DNA of 64,000 nucleotides from Eublepharis macularius. Its lineage: Eukaryota > Chordata > Lepidosauria > Squamata > Eublepharidae. The DNA lies in assembly GCF_028583425.1 (NCBI RefSeq), contig NC_072802.1:18547926-18611925 (forward strand), read 5' to 3'. The position numbers and the translations under genes were made by a program. The notes under the pieces are model-generated. The model ran no database searches, was not told the origin of the DNA, and saw nothing but the letters and a program-made list of their open reading frames with translations. Shown here piece by piece: positions 42,869-54,100 of this stretch. Numbering within the stretch: position 1 is the first letter of the stretch; each line of letters begins with the position of its first letter.

Positions 42869-43130
42869 CAGGGCTTTTTTTCAGGGGGAATGTGGTGGAA
42901 CGGAGTTCCGGAACCTCTTGAAAAGGGTCACATGGGTGGTGGCCCCGCCCCCTGATCTCCAGACAGAGGGGAGTTGAGATTGCCCTCTGCGCCGCTCAGC
43001 GGCGCAGAGGGCCAATCTAAACTCCCCTCTGTCTGGAGATCAGGGGGTGGGGCCACCACCCATGTGACCATTTTCTCCTAGGGCAACCCGCTGAGTTCCA
43101 CCACCTGTTTTCCCAGAAAAAAAAGCCCTG
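42869..43130. mobile_element. Foldback hAT, family A, perfect 8-bp target duplication
   Basis: ATCTTTAG lies at 42861-42868 and 43131-43138. The termini are CAGGGCTTTTTTTC and AAAAAAAGCCCTG. The palindrome centre at about 42998 reads 'gccgctcagcggcg'. Both arms are intact, though the outer ends differ, as in 47034. Confidence 0.96.
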
Positions 43131-43256
43131 ATCTTTAGTCACCATCATTTATACAGCAGCGCTCTCTGTGCACAGAGTAACAGAAGCTAAAATAGTCATC
43201 CTGCCCCCAAGGCCCTTATAATCTAGATCCATGTGAGTCCTGTGAGTCCTCCTGAC

Positions 43257-43466
43257 TAGGGTTACCAAACTCCAGGTGGAGCCTGAAAATCTCCTGAAAT
43301 TGCGACTGAACTCGATGACCGTTCCCCAGAGAAAGTGGCTGCTTTGGAGGGTGGGCTCCATGGCACTGCAGCACTGCTGTGTTCCTTTCCCTCCCCAAAT
43401 TCCACCCTCCCTAGGTTTCATCCCCAAATCTCCAGGAATTTCCTAACCTCAAGTTGAGAACCTCAG
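43257..43466 (-). mobile_element. Family B hAT copy
   Basis: It starts TAGGGTTACCAAACTCC, contains 'gaaagtggctgctttggagg' and 'caaatctccaggaatttcct', and ends near 'gttgagaacctca'. Confidence 0.75.
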
Positions 43467-44647
43467 GTGACCAAGCCAAAAGGGAGTCCCAAAGCCTGTA
43501 AAAGTGGAACCCGAGCCTTTTTTATTTTATTGATTTGTGCACGCTCTGTTTTCCTGGGTTTTTTAAAGCCGGTTCCATTAGGGGACCCAGGCCTCCCATT
43601 TTAGAAGGAGCCCTGCTCTGCCCCTGTCTCCTGCCTCCAGATCCTTGCAGCTGCCTAGTGCAGCAGTAGGAGAAACTGGATGATAACACCATAGTTTGTT
43701 GGGGGTTGGTAGAGCATGCGGCAACACAGTGGTGTCTGGAAATGAAGTTGCAACATTGTATGGCCCCGCCTCCAAAGGCTCCTGGGGGTTGGCAACCAGA
43801 GTCACCATATCAAGTAAATTTAGACTTCTAGGTCACCACACCAAAAAGGTTGGGAACCACCAATCTTGATAATGGGGGGAACAGTAAACAAGGGGAGGGA
43901 GCACAAAGCGTGTGTGTGTGTGTGTAGGGGTGTTAGAAATGTGTCTCTCTTCCACTGAAGCCCCTCAAAGGCTGTTTGAGGCAGCCAGCACACAAGGAGG
44001 GTACCAGTGTGCTCCGAGGCCTTGGCTGGCTCCCAGCTGGCATTGGCATGGGGCATGGCTGGCATTGCCTCCCATCTCATTATATAAAATACCGGTGACA
44101 ATAATTTTCTCGTCCTGGGCAGATTTGTTGATGGTTGGCAAGGTGGTAAAGGCTGGTATCCTTGAGAGGTCTGTCTGACTATTCCTGGATGGGTGAAGGT
44201 TCCTCTGGTAGAGTTTGGGTTTTCTCTTGGCTCCAGCCCTTTTCCTGGATCAAAATTCACTTCTCTCTGTGCCAGTAGTCCACAAATCAGAGGCAGGCAA
44301 CCTGTGGCACATATGCCACACAGCAGAACTGACAGACTCTTTTGCTCAGCGCGAGTTGTGCGCTGCACCGCAAATGTAGAAGCACAGCTATACAAGGATC
44401 CAGCCCAGAACACAGGTCTCCCCCTCCCCCCACACACATGATTAATTCACTAGTGTATACTGAAAAAACACCCCCCAAACGCAAGCTATATATGATCACA
44501 GGTATAAACAGCTCAAGAGTCATTGCTTTTTTTATAGTGTTTTATCAACATTCATGTGTATTGGTAAATTTATATAATCAATGAACTGAAGGAATGGAAG
44601 GCGAAAAAAACTGCTCTCATTTCAGAATCAATTTTAGAACTTTTCTT
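43467..44647. other. Unannotated intergenic stretch
   Basis: No gene is called. The 205-codon minus-strand frame at 43820-44437 has no recognisable domain and no exon-like boundaries. A short GT run lies near 43911-43924. Confidence 0.45.
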
Positions 44648-44769
44648 AGGGCCAAGCTACACATGACGAATGACACTTGAACAGCAAGTGTATTTCTCCC
44701 TGTTCACTTGCCCTCCACTCAATCCACTTGCCGTTCAAGTGTCATTCGTCATGTGTAGCTTGGCCCCTA
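44648..44769. mobile_element. Hairpin MITE, 122 bp
   Basis: The left arm TAGGGCCAAGCTACACATGA continues 'cgaatgacacttgaa' and is mirrored at the right end ('ttcaagtgtcattcgtcatg', 'tgtagcttggcccc'). The terminal words resemble those of the hairpin at 45364 (GCCAAGCTACAAGTGACG), so the two are probably one family. Confidence 0.8.
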
Positions 44770-45102
44770 GTTGACTAGCATTCAGGGAGAATGGAAAACA
44801 GCACAGAATCACACAGTAATTCTCTGAGGGCCCCTTATGACATTTCTTGAGGGAGAAGAACTTACACAACCCAAAGAGTATGAGTTAGTTTAGAAAAAAA
44901 GGGATCAAGAAGAGAAATGTCAGAGATCTATACTCTTATACAGCTCCAGTGCGGTTTAGTGCATAAAGTCTCACACTAGCATCCGGAAGGTCCAGGTTCA
45001 AATTCCCAGAAGCTTACTGGATAACCTTGGGCCAGTCGCATACTCATCCACCTTATAGGGTTGTTGTTGAGTCTAAAATGGAGAAGGGTTGGATGTGGTA
45101 AG

Positions 45103-46127
45103 TAGACATGGGCATGAACCAAAAAAATGTAATGAACCAGCAATTCATGGTTCGGTGCAGATGATGATCCCGAGGTTCGTGGTTCGCGGAACAGCCCCCA
45201 TGGCACTTAGAGAGCCCACATTCCCAGGGAGTGTTTTACAAGCTCTCCTACAGCCATCACCCAAGTTTGGACAAGATTGCAAAAGAGATCTTGGAGTTAT
45301 ACCCTCTCCAATCAAAGGCCCCCAGGAAACTCCCATAAAAATCCAAGCTCAATTATACTCTCAGAGTCAAACTACAAGTGACGTCTTACACAGGTTGGAC
45401 ACTAGTCAGCTTCCCTCAAGTTTTGATGGGAAATGTAGGCATCCTGGTCTTGCAGCTGTAATGGAGAGCCAAGCTGTAAAACCAGGGCGCCTACATTTCC
45501 CATCAAAACTTGAGGGAAGCTGACAAGTGTCCAACCTGTGTAAGGCGTCACTTGTAGCTTGGCTCTCAGTCTCTCTCCCCAAAGGCTAGCAAGTGGCAAG
45601 CAAGAGCTCTGTCCCACTCCACTGCTCACTGAAAGTGAAACCCAACCTGGGAGCCCACGGCTATTTATAAGCACAGGTCCCATTGAGCAACACAGGAGGT
45701 CTGTGTTTGGCCATCAGAGCTGCCTATCAGGGTTTGCAGGGATGAGATTGGAGTGCCCATGGCTACAGAACACCCCCTTCCCCCTCCCTTCCCTGGGTGT
45801 CTTTCTCCAAACTTGTAACCATTTTGCAGCTCCGTGGTTGGAAGGAAGACCTGCCGATCAAGGTAAGCTGGGCTTCCATTTGGGTTTCCAGGGCAACAGA
45901 AGGAGCACAGACAGAGTTCAGGCATTCCCCCAGCTCTGTTGCCAGGGGAATTGATTGCTGGCGCCTGAGTGTCTGGCTTCCCAAACCGTGGTCGAATGCA
46001 CTGAACCAGACGTCTCCCGAACGCTGGTTCGTTGGTCGTGGACAATCACAAACTGCCGGATCACGATCGCACGATCGCCAATTTCATGGGTTTTTGAAGT
46101 TTGTAATGCCGTTCGTGCCCATTTCTA
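45103..46127. mobile_element. hAT-like family F element, long copy
   Basis: It runs from TAGACATGGGCATGAACC to GTTCGTGCCCATTTCTA. The flanks are GTGGTAAG at 45095-45102 and GTTGTAAG at 46128-46135 (7 of 8). It is about 2.5 times the length of the copy at 4526, in part because it carries a hairpin at 45364. No transposase-like frame is visible. Confidence 0.88.
45364..45565. mobile_element. Hairpin MITE nested in the family F element
   Basis: The arms begin GAGTCAAACTACAAGTGACG and end CGTCACTTGTAGCTTGGCTC. About 85 bases on each side pair ('cagcttccctcaagttttga' with 'tcaaaacttgagggaagctg'). The unpaired centre lies at about 45448-45483. A 3-base TCA borders both ends, too short to prove a target duplication. 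Confidence 0.85.
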
Positions 46128-46190
46128 GTTGTAAGCCATTTGGGGTTGCAATTAAGGAGAAAGGTGGGGTATAAGTGAAGTAAATAAATA

Positions 46191-47025
46191 AAAATTATGA
46201 ACAGTGTGAGAAAATAAGCAGGGAGAAATTTCTCACACACGAAGAACTCGATTTCATGTAAAAGAATGCCATAACATTTCCCACTGAGCAGGTTTAAAAG
46301 AAAATATTTCTCCTTTTCTTCCATCACCTATATTTGGGATTTCACAGTTAAGTCACCAAGGAAATTATCCTGCCAAAAAGTTCTCAGACTACATTTGTGA
46401 TAGCACAATCGCGTCCTGTAAAGTACGCAAATGTTAGGTGTGTAGGAGGAAATCCTTATTTAAACAGCACTATCGTTCATATTTAGTAAGGGAGAGGAAA
46501 ACTACTTGATGAGAAATTGCTACTGTATTTGAAATGGAAATACGGTTTGTGGTCTCCCCATTTAGAACGTGGCACAGCAATCCAATCTTATGGTCTGCTG
46601 TAAAACCTGTGTAAAACTCTTGTAACTCACACAGATTTGTGGACAGACAGTCAGAGGGATTGTAACTTGCTGGCAGTTATGACTCATGTGGAATTTAGTG
46701 CCATAGTGTGTGGAAACTGGGCTGCAGTCCACAGGTCTGCAACCTCTTGGCTCTAAAGCCAAATCTGCAGAATCAAATACAGCTCTGCCACTTCGGTTCC
46801 TGCTTCTTTTCCCTTGGGATTATTAGAACTGGTAGAAAGCTTATCTTAAAGAAAATGACTTTTTAAAGATAAGGCATATTGTAGGGGAATTTGGAATAAC
46901 CAGGATAAAGGGACAAGCTATAATTCGTACAGGATCAAAAAGCGTCAAAGAGATGCCTACTAAAAGGGAAGTGAACAAATGCCAGTAATCCCAAGTGCAA
47001 ACCATGCAGAGATTTATACCAGTCT
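46191..47025. other. Unannotated intergenic stretch
   Basis: AT-rich, with no gene or recognised repeat. Confidence 0.45.
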
Positions 47026-47033
47026 ACTGAAAC

Positions 47034-47292
47034 CAGGGCTTTTTTTCAGCTGGAACGCGGGGGAATGGAGTTCCGGAACCTCTTGAAAATGGTCACATGG
47101 CTGGTGGCCCCGCCCCCTGATCTCCAGACAGAGGGGGTTGAGATTGCCCTCCGTGTCGCTGAGCAGCACAGAGGGCAATCTCAACTCCCCTCTGTCTGGA
47201 GATCAGGGGGCGGGGCCACCGGCCATGTGACCATTTTCTCCAAGGGCAACCCACTGAGTTCCACCACCTCTTTTCCCAGAAAAAAAGCCCTG
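47034..47292. mobile_element. Foldback hAT, family A, perfect 8-bp target duplication
   Basis: ACTGAAAC lies at 47026-47033 and 47293-47300. It starts CAGGGCTTTTTTTCAGC and ends AAAAAAGCCCTG. The left outer arm carries the 'gttccggaacctcttgaaaa' version and the right carries 'tttctccaagggcaaccc', as in 42869, so these two belong to one subfamily with unequal arm ends. Confidence 0.96.
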
Positions 47293-47534
47293 ACTGAAAC
47301 AATTACACAGGGTGCTCCTGTGTATATTTATTGTGAGACCTCACGTGTGCCACTTCCTAATAAAGGAAGCAAGACAGTGTTTGGGCTGTGAAAGCTGCAG
47401 GGATTATTAATCAGTATGTAATGTTAAACTGTATAAGCAAATGGACTTTCTTCTATTGGCTCTTTATTGATTTCTTGCTCTGAATTGTAACAAAGTTTGG
47501 CTCTTTCATTATAAAAGTTTGCTGGGCCACAATT

Positions 47535-47692
47535 CCTGTTGTGTCAAGAGGCACACTGGATGACCTTCGGCCATTAAGTCTCAGCCTAATCTACCTCACA
47601 GGGCTGTTGTGAGAATAAAAAGGGAGGATGGCGACCATGCACACCACCCTGAGATCTGTGGAGGAAGGGTGGAGTAAAAATCTCATAAATAC
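47535..47692 (+). mobile_element. SINE fragment
   Basis: 'ggatgaccttcggccattaa', 'tctacctcacagggctgttg' and 'ggaagggtggagtaaaaatc' follow the body and tail order of tRNA-type SINEs. The head is diverged. Confidence 0.65.
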
Positions 47693-49111
47693 AAATTCAC
47701 ATTATATTGCTGAAGCAATTATTGCAGCAGTTACTTCATACTCTAATGGTATGGAAAATGAAAGGTATTGCCCCCTATCACAATTAGGCAGTCCTGGGAA
47801 CACTGCTGTGAGGTCATGAAGCCTGTCTTGTACAACAATGGGTGAACTCCCCTGAATTTAGTTTGGAATCTGCTTCTCGCTCACTCTAAAAAGTGTCAGG
47901 GGGGAACTTGGGGATGTCCTTAAATACAAAAAGGAAGCCTCAATTGCTACAAAATACTGTCACTTGATTAGTGGCTGGCTTCTTGTGTGCATTCAGGCTC
48001 AATTTAAGGTGCTGATCTTGATCTACAAAGACTGGGATCTGAAAGTGCCCCCTCCCAATATCTGTCGGCGTTCATCTCGACTTCCTTGTGACATCTTTTG
48101 ATAGGCTGCAACATCTTCAGGTCAGAGAGATGTATTCTGCATCAGCCCATTTCAGAGAATTTTCGAATGCTGATCTAAAGCAAGGGTTCCCAACCCTGCC
48201 AAAGCTGTGGTACTTTAGAAATTTTGCCAACAGTTAGTGAGTGACACCACAAAATGGCTCCCTCGGGGAGCGCAACTAACCACAAAATGGTTGCCACAAA
48301 CACTGTGGCCAACCATAAAACATCGGGAGGTTCTACACCAAGCATGCTTCTGTTTCCTAATGGCTGCTCCATGAAGACATAGAGGTGATGCCTCATAACT
48401 TCTCTGAAATGTCTCTTGTTCCATTGAGATGGAGTAAAGCCAGTCCTGGCTCTGCTTTGAAGAAGGAGGAAGAGGGAACCCATGGCCCCCAGAGTTTCCA
48501 GGCTGGGGATCACTGCTTAAAGCTATGGAACTTAAAGCTCTGCTGGCTCCCAGCTCACTCTCTCTCTCTCTCTCTTTCAGAGTGGCTGACTATAAAAGAG
48601 CTATCCAGGAATCATAAATGTTGGTTTGACTGACGATGAGCTCCTGATGGCTTTAATATCAATGAATTTTAAATGCATTGTGGTGCTTATTCGTTGTACA
48701 CTCCCTCCCCCAGTCTTCGAGTCTTTCAAGAAAAGCAATTTATAAATATTTAAATAAATAAAACTTGAACTGTCCCGACAGTTCTCTGTAGCTCGTAATG
48801 TTGGCTGCACAATTGCATAACATGTTGCTGTTTCCTTGAGGATCTATAAAAAGACTTTGGCGGCTTGGTTCAGCTTTATCTGAAGTCTGATTAATGTCCA
48901 GAAACAAAGAAAAAGGATGAAATATCAACACAGTTGAAGCTGAATAGGCAATATGAGCAGGTGATTCTGGGCTGTACCATAACGCGCTGAGAAAAGCAAA
49001 AAAGCGTTCTTTGAGAAAGCTCGCAAATAATATCGAGCTGCTGTAACCAAATGGAAGCGTTCATCCCATCATGGAGTAAAGGAATTCATTATTAATTCAA
49101 TTAAACACATC
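47693..49111. other. Unannotated intergenic stretch
   Basis: No gene is supported. A CT microsatellite lies at about 48557-48577, followed by 'ttcag'. This mimics a splice acceptor, but no exon-like frame follows. Confidence 0.45.
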
Positions 49112-49330
49112 AATTCAGCATGTAGCGGTTAAGAATGTAACATTAGGATCTAGGAGACCCAGGTCTGAATCCCTGCTCTGCCCTGGAAGCTTGCGTGGTG
49201 ACCTTGGGCCAGTCATACACTCTCAGCCTAACCCAATCACACTGTAAGGATAAAATGAAGATGAGAACAACGTAAGCCAATCTTGGGACCCCAAAAGGAA
49301 GGATGTAAATGAAGCAAATACATAAATATA
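49112..49330 (+). mobile_element. tRNA-derived SINE
   Basis: It has the head 'tcagcatgtagcggttaaga', then 'aggtctgaatccctgctctg', 'tggtgaccttgggccagtca', and the tail 'gaaggatgtaaatgaagcaa' followed by an ATA-rich run. Confidence 0.8.
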
Positions 49331-49378
49331 TATGAATACATAAATATACATAAATACATAAATATATATTCATGCAGA

Positions 49379-49932
49379 AATGATCCCAGTGGAAATGGGC
49401 CCAAAATGGCCAGAAAAGGCCATTTTGGGCCCGGATCAGGTTGGCACTGGGCAGGGGAGGGTACCCCCGCCCAGCACTGACCTGATTCGGGCGATTTCAG
49501 CCCCAATCCGGGCCCAAAATGGCCATTTTGGGCCCTTTGAGACCTGGATCGGGGCCAAAATGGCCAGGACCCAGTCGGTGCCGGGCAGAACCCTGCCCAG
49601 CACTGACCCGATCATGGCTGTTTCAGCCACAATCCCGATGGAAATAGGCCCAAAATGGCCAGCCCCAGCTGTTTCGGCCCCAATCTGAGCCGTTTCAGCC
49701 CCGGCCAAAATGGGTCCAAAATGGCCGAAATGGCTGGGACCGGGTCAATGCTGGGCAGGGGGAGGCTTCCCCCACCCAGCACCGACCTGATCCTGGCTGT
49801 TTCGGCCCCAATCCCAGCAGAAATGGGCCCAAAATGGCCAAAAGTCAGGTGGGCTGGGCCACCTGCCATGTCACCTGTTGGGGGAACTGCTGGAATGGTG
49901 TTCTGGCGCGTTCCCCCTCAAAATGAGCCCTG
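49379..49932 (+). mobile_element. hAT family E, long copy with internal tandem words
   Basis: The right end 'cccctcaaaatgagccctg' matches family E. The left end is degraded ('aatgatcccagtgg'). Flanks CATGCAGA and CATGAAGC agree at 6 of 8. The interior repeats 'gggcccaaaatggcc' and 'cattttgggccc' many times in both directions, with 'gcccagcactgacc' blocks every 130-180 bases. Confidence 0.8.
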
Positions 49933-50169
49933 CATGAAGCAAATAAATCCATAAAAAGGAGATTAATGGTCTGTTCCCATGACATAATATTTCCCATGCC
50001 AGAACAACAGGACTTCAAAAGAGCAGAACTGTGCCAGCTCCCAAGATAAATTTTCACAAGTAGTAAATACAGAGGGATTCACTCCCATTATACGTAGTGG
50101 GGGCCAGTAATATAGATGACTTCTCAGGTGGGTTAAAGCAGAAACATGGATGGGCTCTTCTAAGAAAAC

Positions 50170-50480
50170 AGCGTCGCACTTACCTGTAACTGCTGTTTGT
50201 CGAGTTCTGTCTGTGCACACACACATCAGGACTGCACTTGCGCAGGCCAGCTCCAGAGATTCCTTAGCTCTAAAGCTCTGAAGGGGGCGCTTCCAATCTC
50301 TCGCGCATGCATGGTGCATTCCCACCTGACCAAGTGCAGAGACGCGGAGCGCCCCCTCATCTCTCAATTCTCCCCGCCGCCGCTGGAGTAAATAATTTGT
50401 CTCTCACAGAGGGGTAGGAGGGAGGGAACGTGCATCTGCACAGACAGAACTCGACAAACAACAGGTACATGTAAGCGCCA
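50170..50480. mobile_element. Inverted-repeat element carrying a consensus 5' splice site
   Basis: The left arm 'tgtttgtcgagttctgtctg' (about 50193-50217) is mirrored by 'cagacagaactcgacaaaca' (50441-50460). Outside the left arm, the minus strand reads CAG|GTAAGT, a perfect 5' splice-site match. The right arm has the weaker 'caacaggtacatgtaagcg'. The interior is GC-rich and non-coding. Confidence 0.65.
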
Positions 50481-50654
50481 CACTGTTCGTCGTCGTTCTG
50501 CTGTGCAGCCCCACATTGGGAGTATAAGAGGCTACTCATCAATGAGGCGGAAGTGAAGAGACCCTAAATGCCAAGTGCTAGGAGGAAACCTCGGGGGGGG
50601 AGGGGGGGGAGCCTCGGCCTGTATGCCCTGCTTGTTAGCCCTCCAGGGCAAGTG

Positions 50655-51095
50655 ATTGGATGGTGTGTGCAACAGGATGCTGGACCAGATGGGCCACTGG
50701 TCTAACCTGGCCGGGCTCTTCTTCAGTTCTCAAAACACTGAATGATGCACAGCTGGGTAATTCTTCCAAAATATTAACAAATTTGAGATCCACAACAATG
50801 CTGTCTGGAAGCAAGTTCAGAACTGATCCAAAAAAAGGCACTTCACACACTGTGTCGTTAACTTATGGAACACCCAACCACAGGACTGTCTTTCCAGAGA
50901 ATGTTGGGATTTAAATTGTTTAGGAGAACACTACTGGCTCTTTATTTATTGTTGCATAAAAAAGAGGCAATAATGGCTGGACAGCTATTGCTGCCTACAT
51001 GCTCTTCTTGTGGGCTTCCTGGAGGCCACGCTGGGGCAAGCAGGATATGGGGCCACAGAGTCCTTGGGATGGTTCAGCAGGGCCGGATCTTACAC
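50655..51095 (+). mobile_element. Sauropsid dispersed repeat, two adjoining partial copies
   Basis: 'aggatgctggaccagatggg' with 'ggccgggctcttctt' lies at about 50680-50725. A longer diverged copy follows: 'gcaataatggctggacagct', 'cttcttgtgggcttcctgga' and 'ggttcagcagggccgg'. This phrase order is common in reptile genomes. I do not know the element's class with certainty. Confidence 0.55.
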
Positions 51096-51129
51096 TTTTT
51101 GTATATACCACTTTAATAAAATACAAAAC

Positions 51130-54100
51130 AAAAATGAAAAGAGTGGAGGGATTTTTTTTTTAATTAGGATAATCCCACAGCTGGAAAAATGAACAGCCTA
51201 AATTACATTAAGCAACTTCCCCTCAGGACCCACCCTCCCAAACAAAACCCCTCTAGAAAAATTCTTTACAAATGTACATTTTTTACAATACAAAAAACTA
51301 ATAGCTCATTGCATATAAATATTACATTTGGTCTGCCATCGTCAAGTGGCATTAAAAATCCCTGAAGCATTTCATTTTAAAGGGACCTGAGAGAGCGGAT
51401 GTAAAGATATAAACATAGAGCATCCCCTGAAATGAAAATAGAAGCAAAACAATATCAGCTCAAATCTGGTTTTGTGAACACCCCCGCCCCCAGGTTTTTT
51501 TTTTTTTGGTGGAATATTTTACAGTTTTGAGATTACGTAAGACAGATACAAGAGACTTTGGGCACGCAGCTCTGCTACTCCTTCCAAGCTTAAATGTAAA
51601 AACTGGTATTTCTAAAACAAAATGGTTGCTGTTATAGATGCTGAACGTGCATCAGATATCTCTGGGCATAGAGGGGGAAACTAAGCAAACAAAGAACACC
51701 CTTGGTTATGAAAACATGCTGGATGAATGAATACCCACTTAAAGGGGGTGGGGGTGGGGACTCCGTGAGAATTTGTCAAACTATGTGAAACAGCAACAAA
51801 TGTCAAAACTTTAACAAAGTGATACATTATTAACATATTTGAATACTGACAACATTTCATTCAACCACACTCAAAGCACTCACCTTTGGGGAGGAATGGA
51901 GACAGGCAAGGCAGGAACTGCAGTTTAATAAAGACAATTATTTTTTTCCCTGTACTATTAATATTAGATGGAAAATGCACAGACCTCATAGCTGGTATAC
52001 AGCAAAATTATTTCGTGGTTTCCAGTTTGCTTAATATCAGATATGATGTACCCACATCCATGCATAAAACGTGTTTATAAGCACCATCTGATAAAATACT
52101 ATAGATTAAGGCCATGACAGCAAATTCAGCTGGAAAATACAAGGTCTCTGTCTGGCAGAAAATCTTTCCATGCTTCTTTATAACCAATGAAGTGTGGCCA
52201 GGCAAAAGGACATGAGCACCTCTGGTCGTTTTCATGCACCTTGTGCAAGAGGCATTTAACATGGATTGTGCCACTAGCTTTTCTCCCAAGAGCCATATGA
52301 ATTTTCTGTGGGCCAATACTCAATACACTAAACTGTACATGCTCAACTCCTCTTTGCATTTAGATGACTCCTTAACAGAATTGCTAAAAACACTGCAGAT
52401 TGATACCGCCAAAATTATTTTTTAAATCCTTTTTAAAAATGTAAACATCTGATACAGTAATATTTGAAAGTTAACTCCTGTAAAATGCAATCTCTTACAA
52501 TATATATATATATATATATATATGTATTTAAAAACATGATGACAACTCCCCAGACATGTATACTATCTGAACACTCTTAGGTGGTTAGCAGAGCCTTCGG
52601 TCTATAAATATTTCACTGTTTTTATAAAAAGTTTCTATGACATTTGCAGCATAAATTAAGAAATCAATGTCTTTTTAAAATAAGTATTAACATCATAAAA
52701 CACACCAAATAGAAGCCATTCTTGATAAAGCAAGGTTCTCCAAATCTAGCTCCCCTTTCCCTCATACAGTTGCAGGAATTAAACTATCCAAGTTTGCTTC
52801 AGTTTTACTTTGAATCGATTTTGTAAAAAAACAAACCACACATCTTTGCATGACCTGGATTACTGTTGAAATGTGTTCCCATCTATGACAAAACAGGATT
52901 TTGTAAGAACTGTGCTCTCTGCACACGAACAGAATGCTAAAATTTCATTTTTATCCTTCCAAAAACCTTTCTGTTTTAGGATTTGACACTACATGGACAA
53001 TGTGAAGGTACCACTTTGTGCAAGGAGACCAGATGGGTTTGTGGCAAGCTTTTGGAAGTTGGAGAACCCTTAGTTCCCCTAGGAGAGATTGTCCATTTCT
53101 CAGAGTGATGTCAGTTGTTGCAAAGAAAGAAATCTAGAAAAGGGGGACCTAGAAAACACATCTTTCTCTTATAAGAGCACTCACAATGTTGCAGACTAAG
53201 CCTTCCCTTCTTGGCAACAGAATGTTTAAAGGAAATTAAAACGTAACTCAATTTGGAGAGACATCCAAGATGCTCTTCTGACTTCAAAAACTCAACAAAG
53301 CATTCAACATGTTTCAGATGAAGTGTCCCATACTGCTCAGATGGTATCAGATGGCTGCATGTACCCCATAAAGGCAGGTACGTAAAAAGCCAAAGCTATC
53401 ATTTGCTTGGAAACAGACAGATGATGCTCAAGTCTGTGAAAAGAGATTTCCTCCCACTGCACTGGTTATTGCTCAAGATGCTACATTGCTGTCCAATTAG
53501 AAAACGACTTCTAAAATTCATGGGTCGGATTGCATAATCACCTCTGGGAGTCTCAAGGCTACAGAAGCCAGCTGTATGCCGAATAAAGAGCAGCCAGGCA
53601 CTTTATGATACAATGAGCAACCAAGAAAAATGGAACCCTTCTATTTCACTCCTAGCAATGAGGACAAAGGCCAAGTTTTGGATGGTCACAACATGTATAT
53701 GATGGAGCTTTGGCCCCTTTGTGGGATCATTTAAACCAGCTCTGCTCTGATGGTTCACTGACTACCTAATGAAACCCAGTATAATTTCCCCTTTTCTAAA
53801 TATACTTTTCCCTTTGGGAGGTTTATTGTCAAGCACAATTTGGCATCAGTACAGTAAAAGTTATTCTGTTATTGCCAGTTAGAACAATAGTTAGGCCATT
53901 TCCAAATTCACAACCAAGAACAATGATTAAGATCTGAGGAAGAAGAAAGCTAGGAAAGGGCAGACGAGAATGGAACAGAATGAAGTGCCGTCATGGTTGG
54001 GGAAGTCAGAGGAGTTAAATTAGAATTTGAAGGTTTGCAGTTCAGGGCACTCAGTTCAGGGCCAAACGTTACAGCCAAAGAGAGCAGACATTACACAGAC

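Larger units (their letters stand above)
44945..46190 (+). mobile_element. tRNA-derived SINE interrupted by a 1,025-bp element
   Basis: The left part (to 45102) has 'cagtgcggtttagtgcataa', 'ggttcaaattcccagaagct' and 'tggataaccttgggccagtc'. The right part (from 46136) has 'ccatttggggttgcaattaa' and 'ggtggggtataagtgaagta' plus an AAATAAAT tail. Joined, they form one complete SINE of the 16141 subfamily. Confidence 0.85.

Noticed and set aside
43820-44437. 205-codon minus-strand frame
   Set aside because: Sequence is not repetitive, but no domain, codon pattern or exon boundary supports it, and a shorter frame overlaps it on the other strand.
48540-48600. Splice acceptor after the CT microsatellite
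   Set aside because: The pyrimidine run is a microsatellite and no exon-like frame or donor follows.
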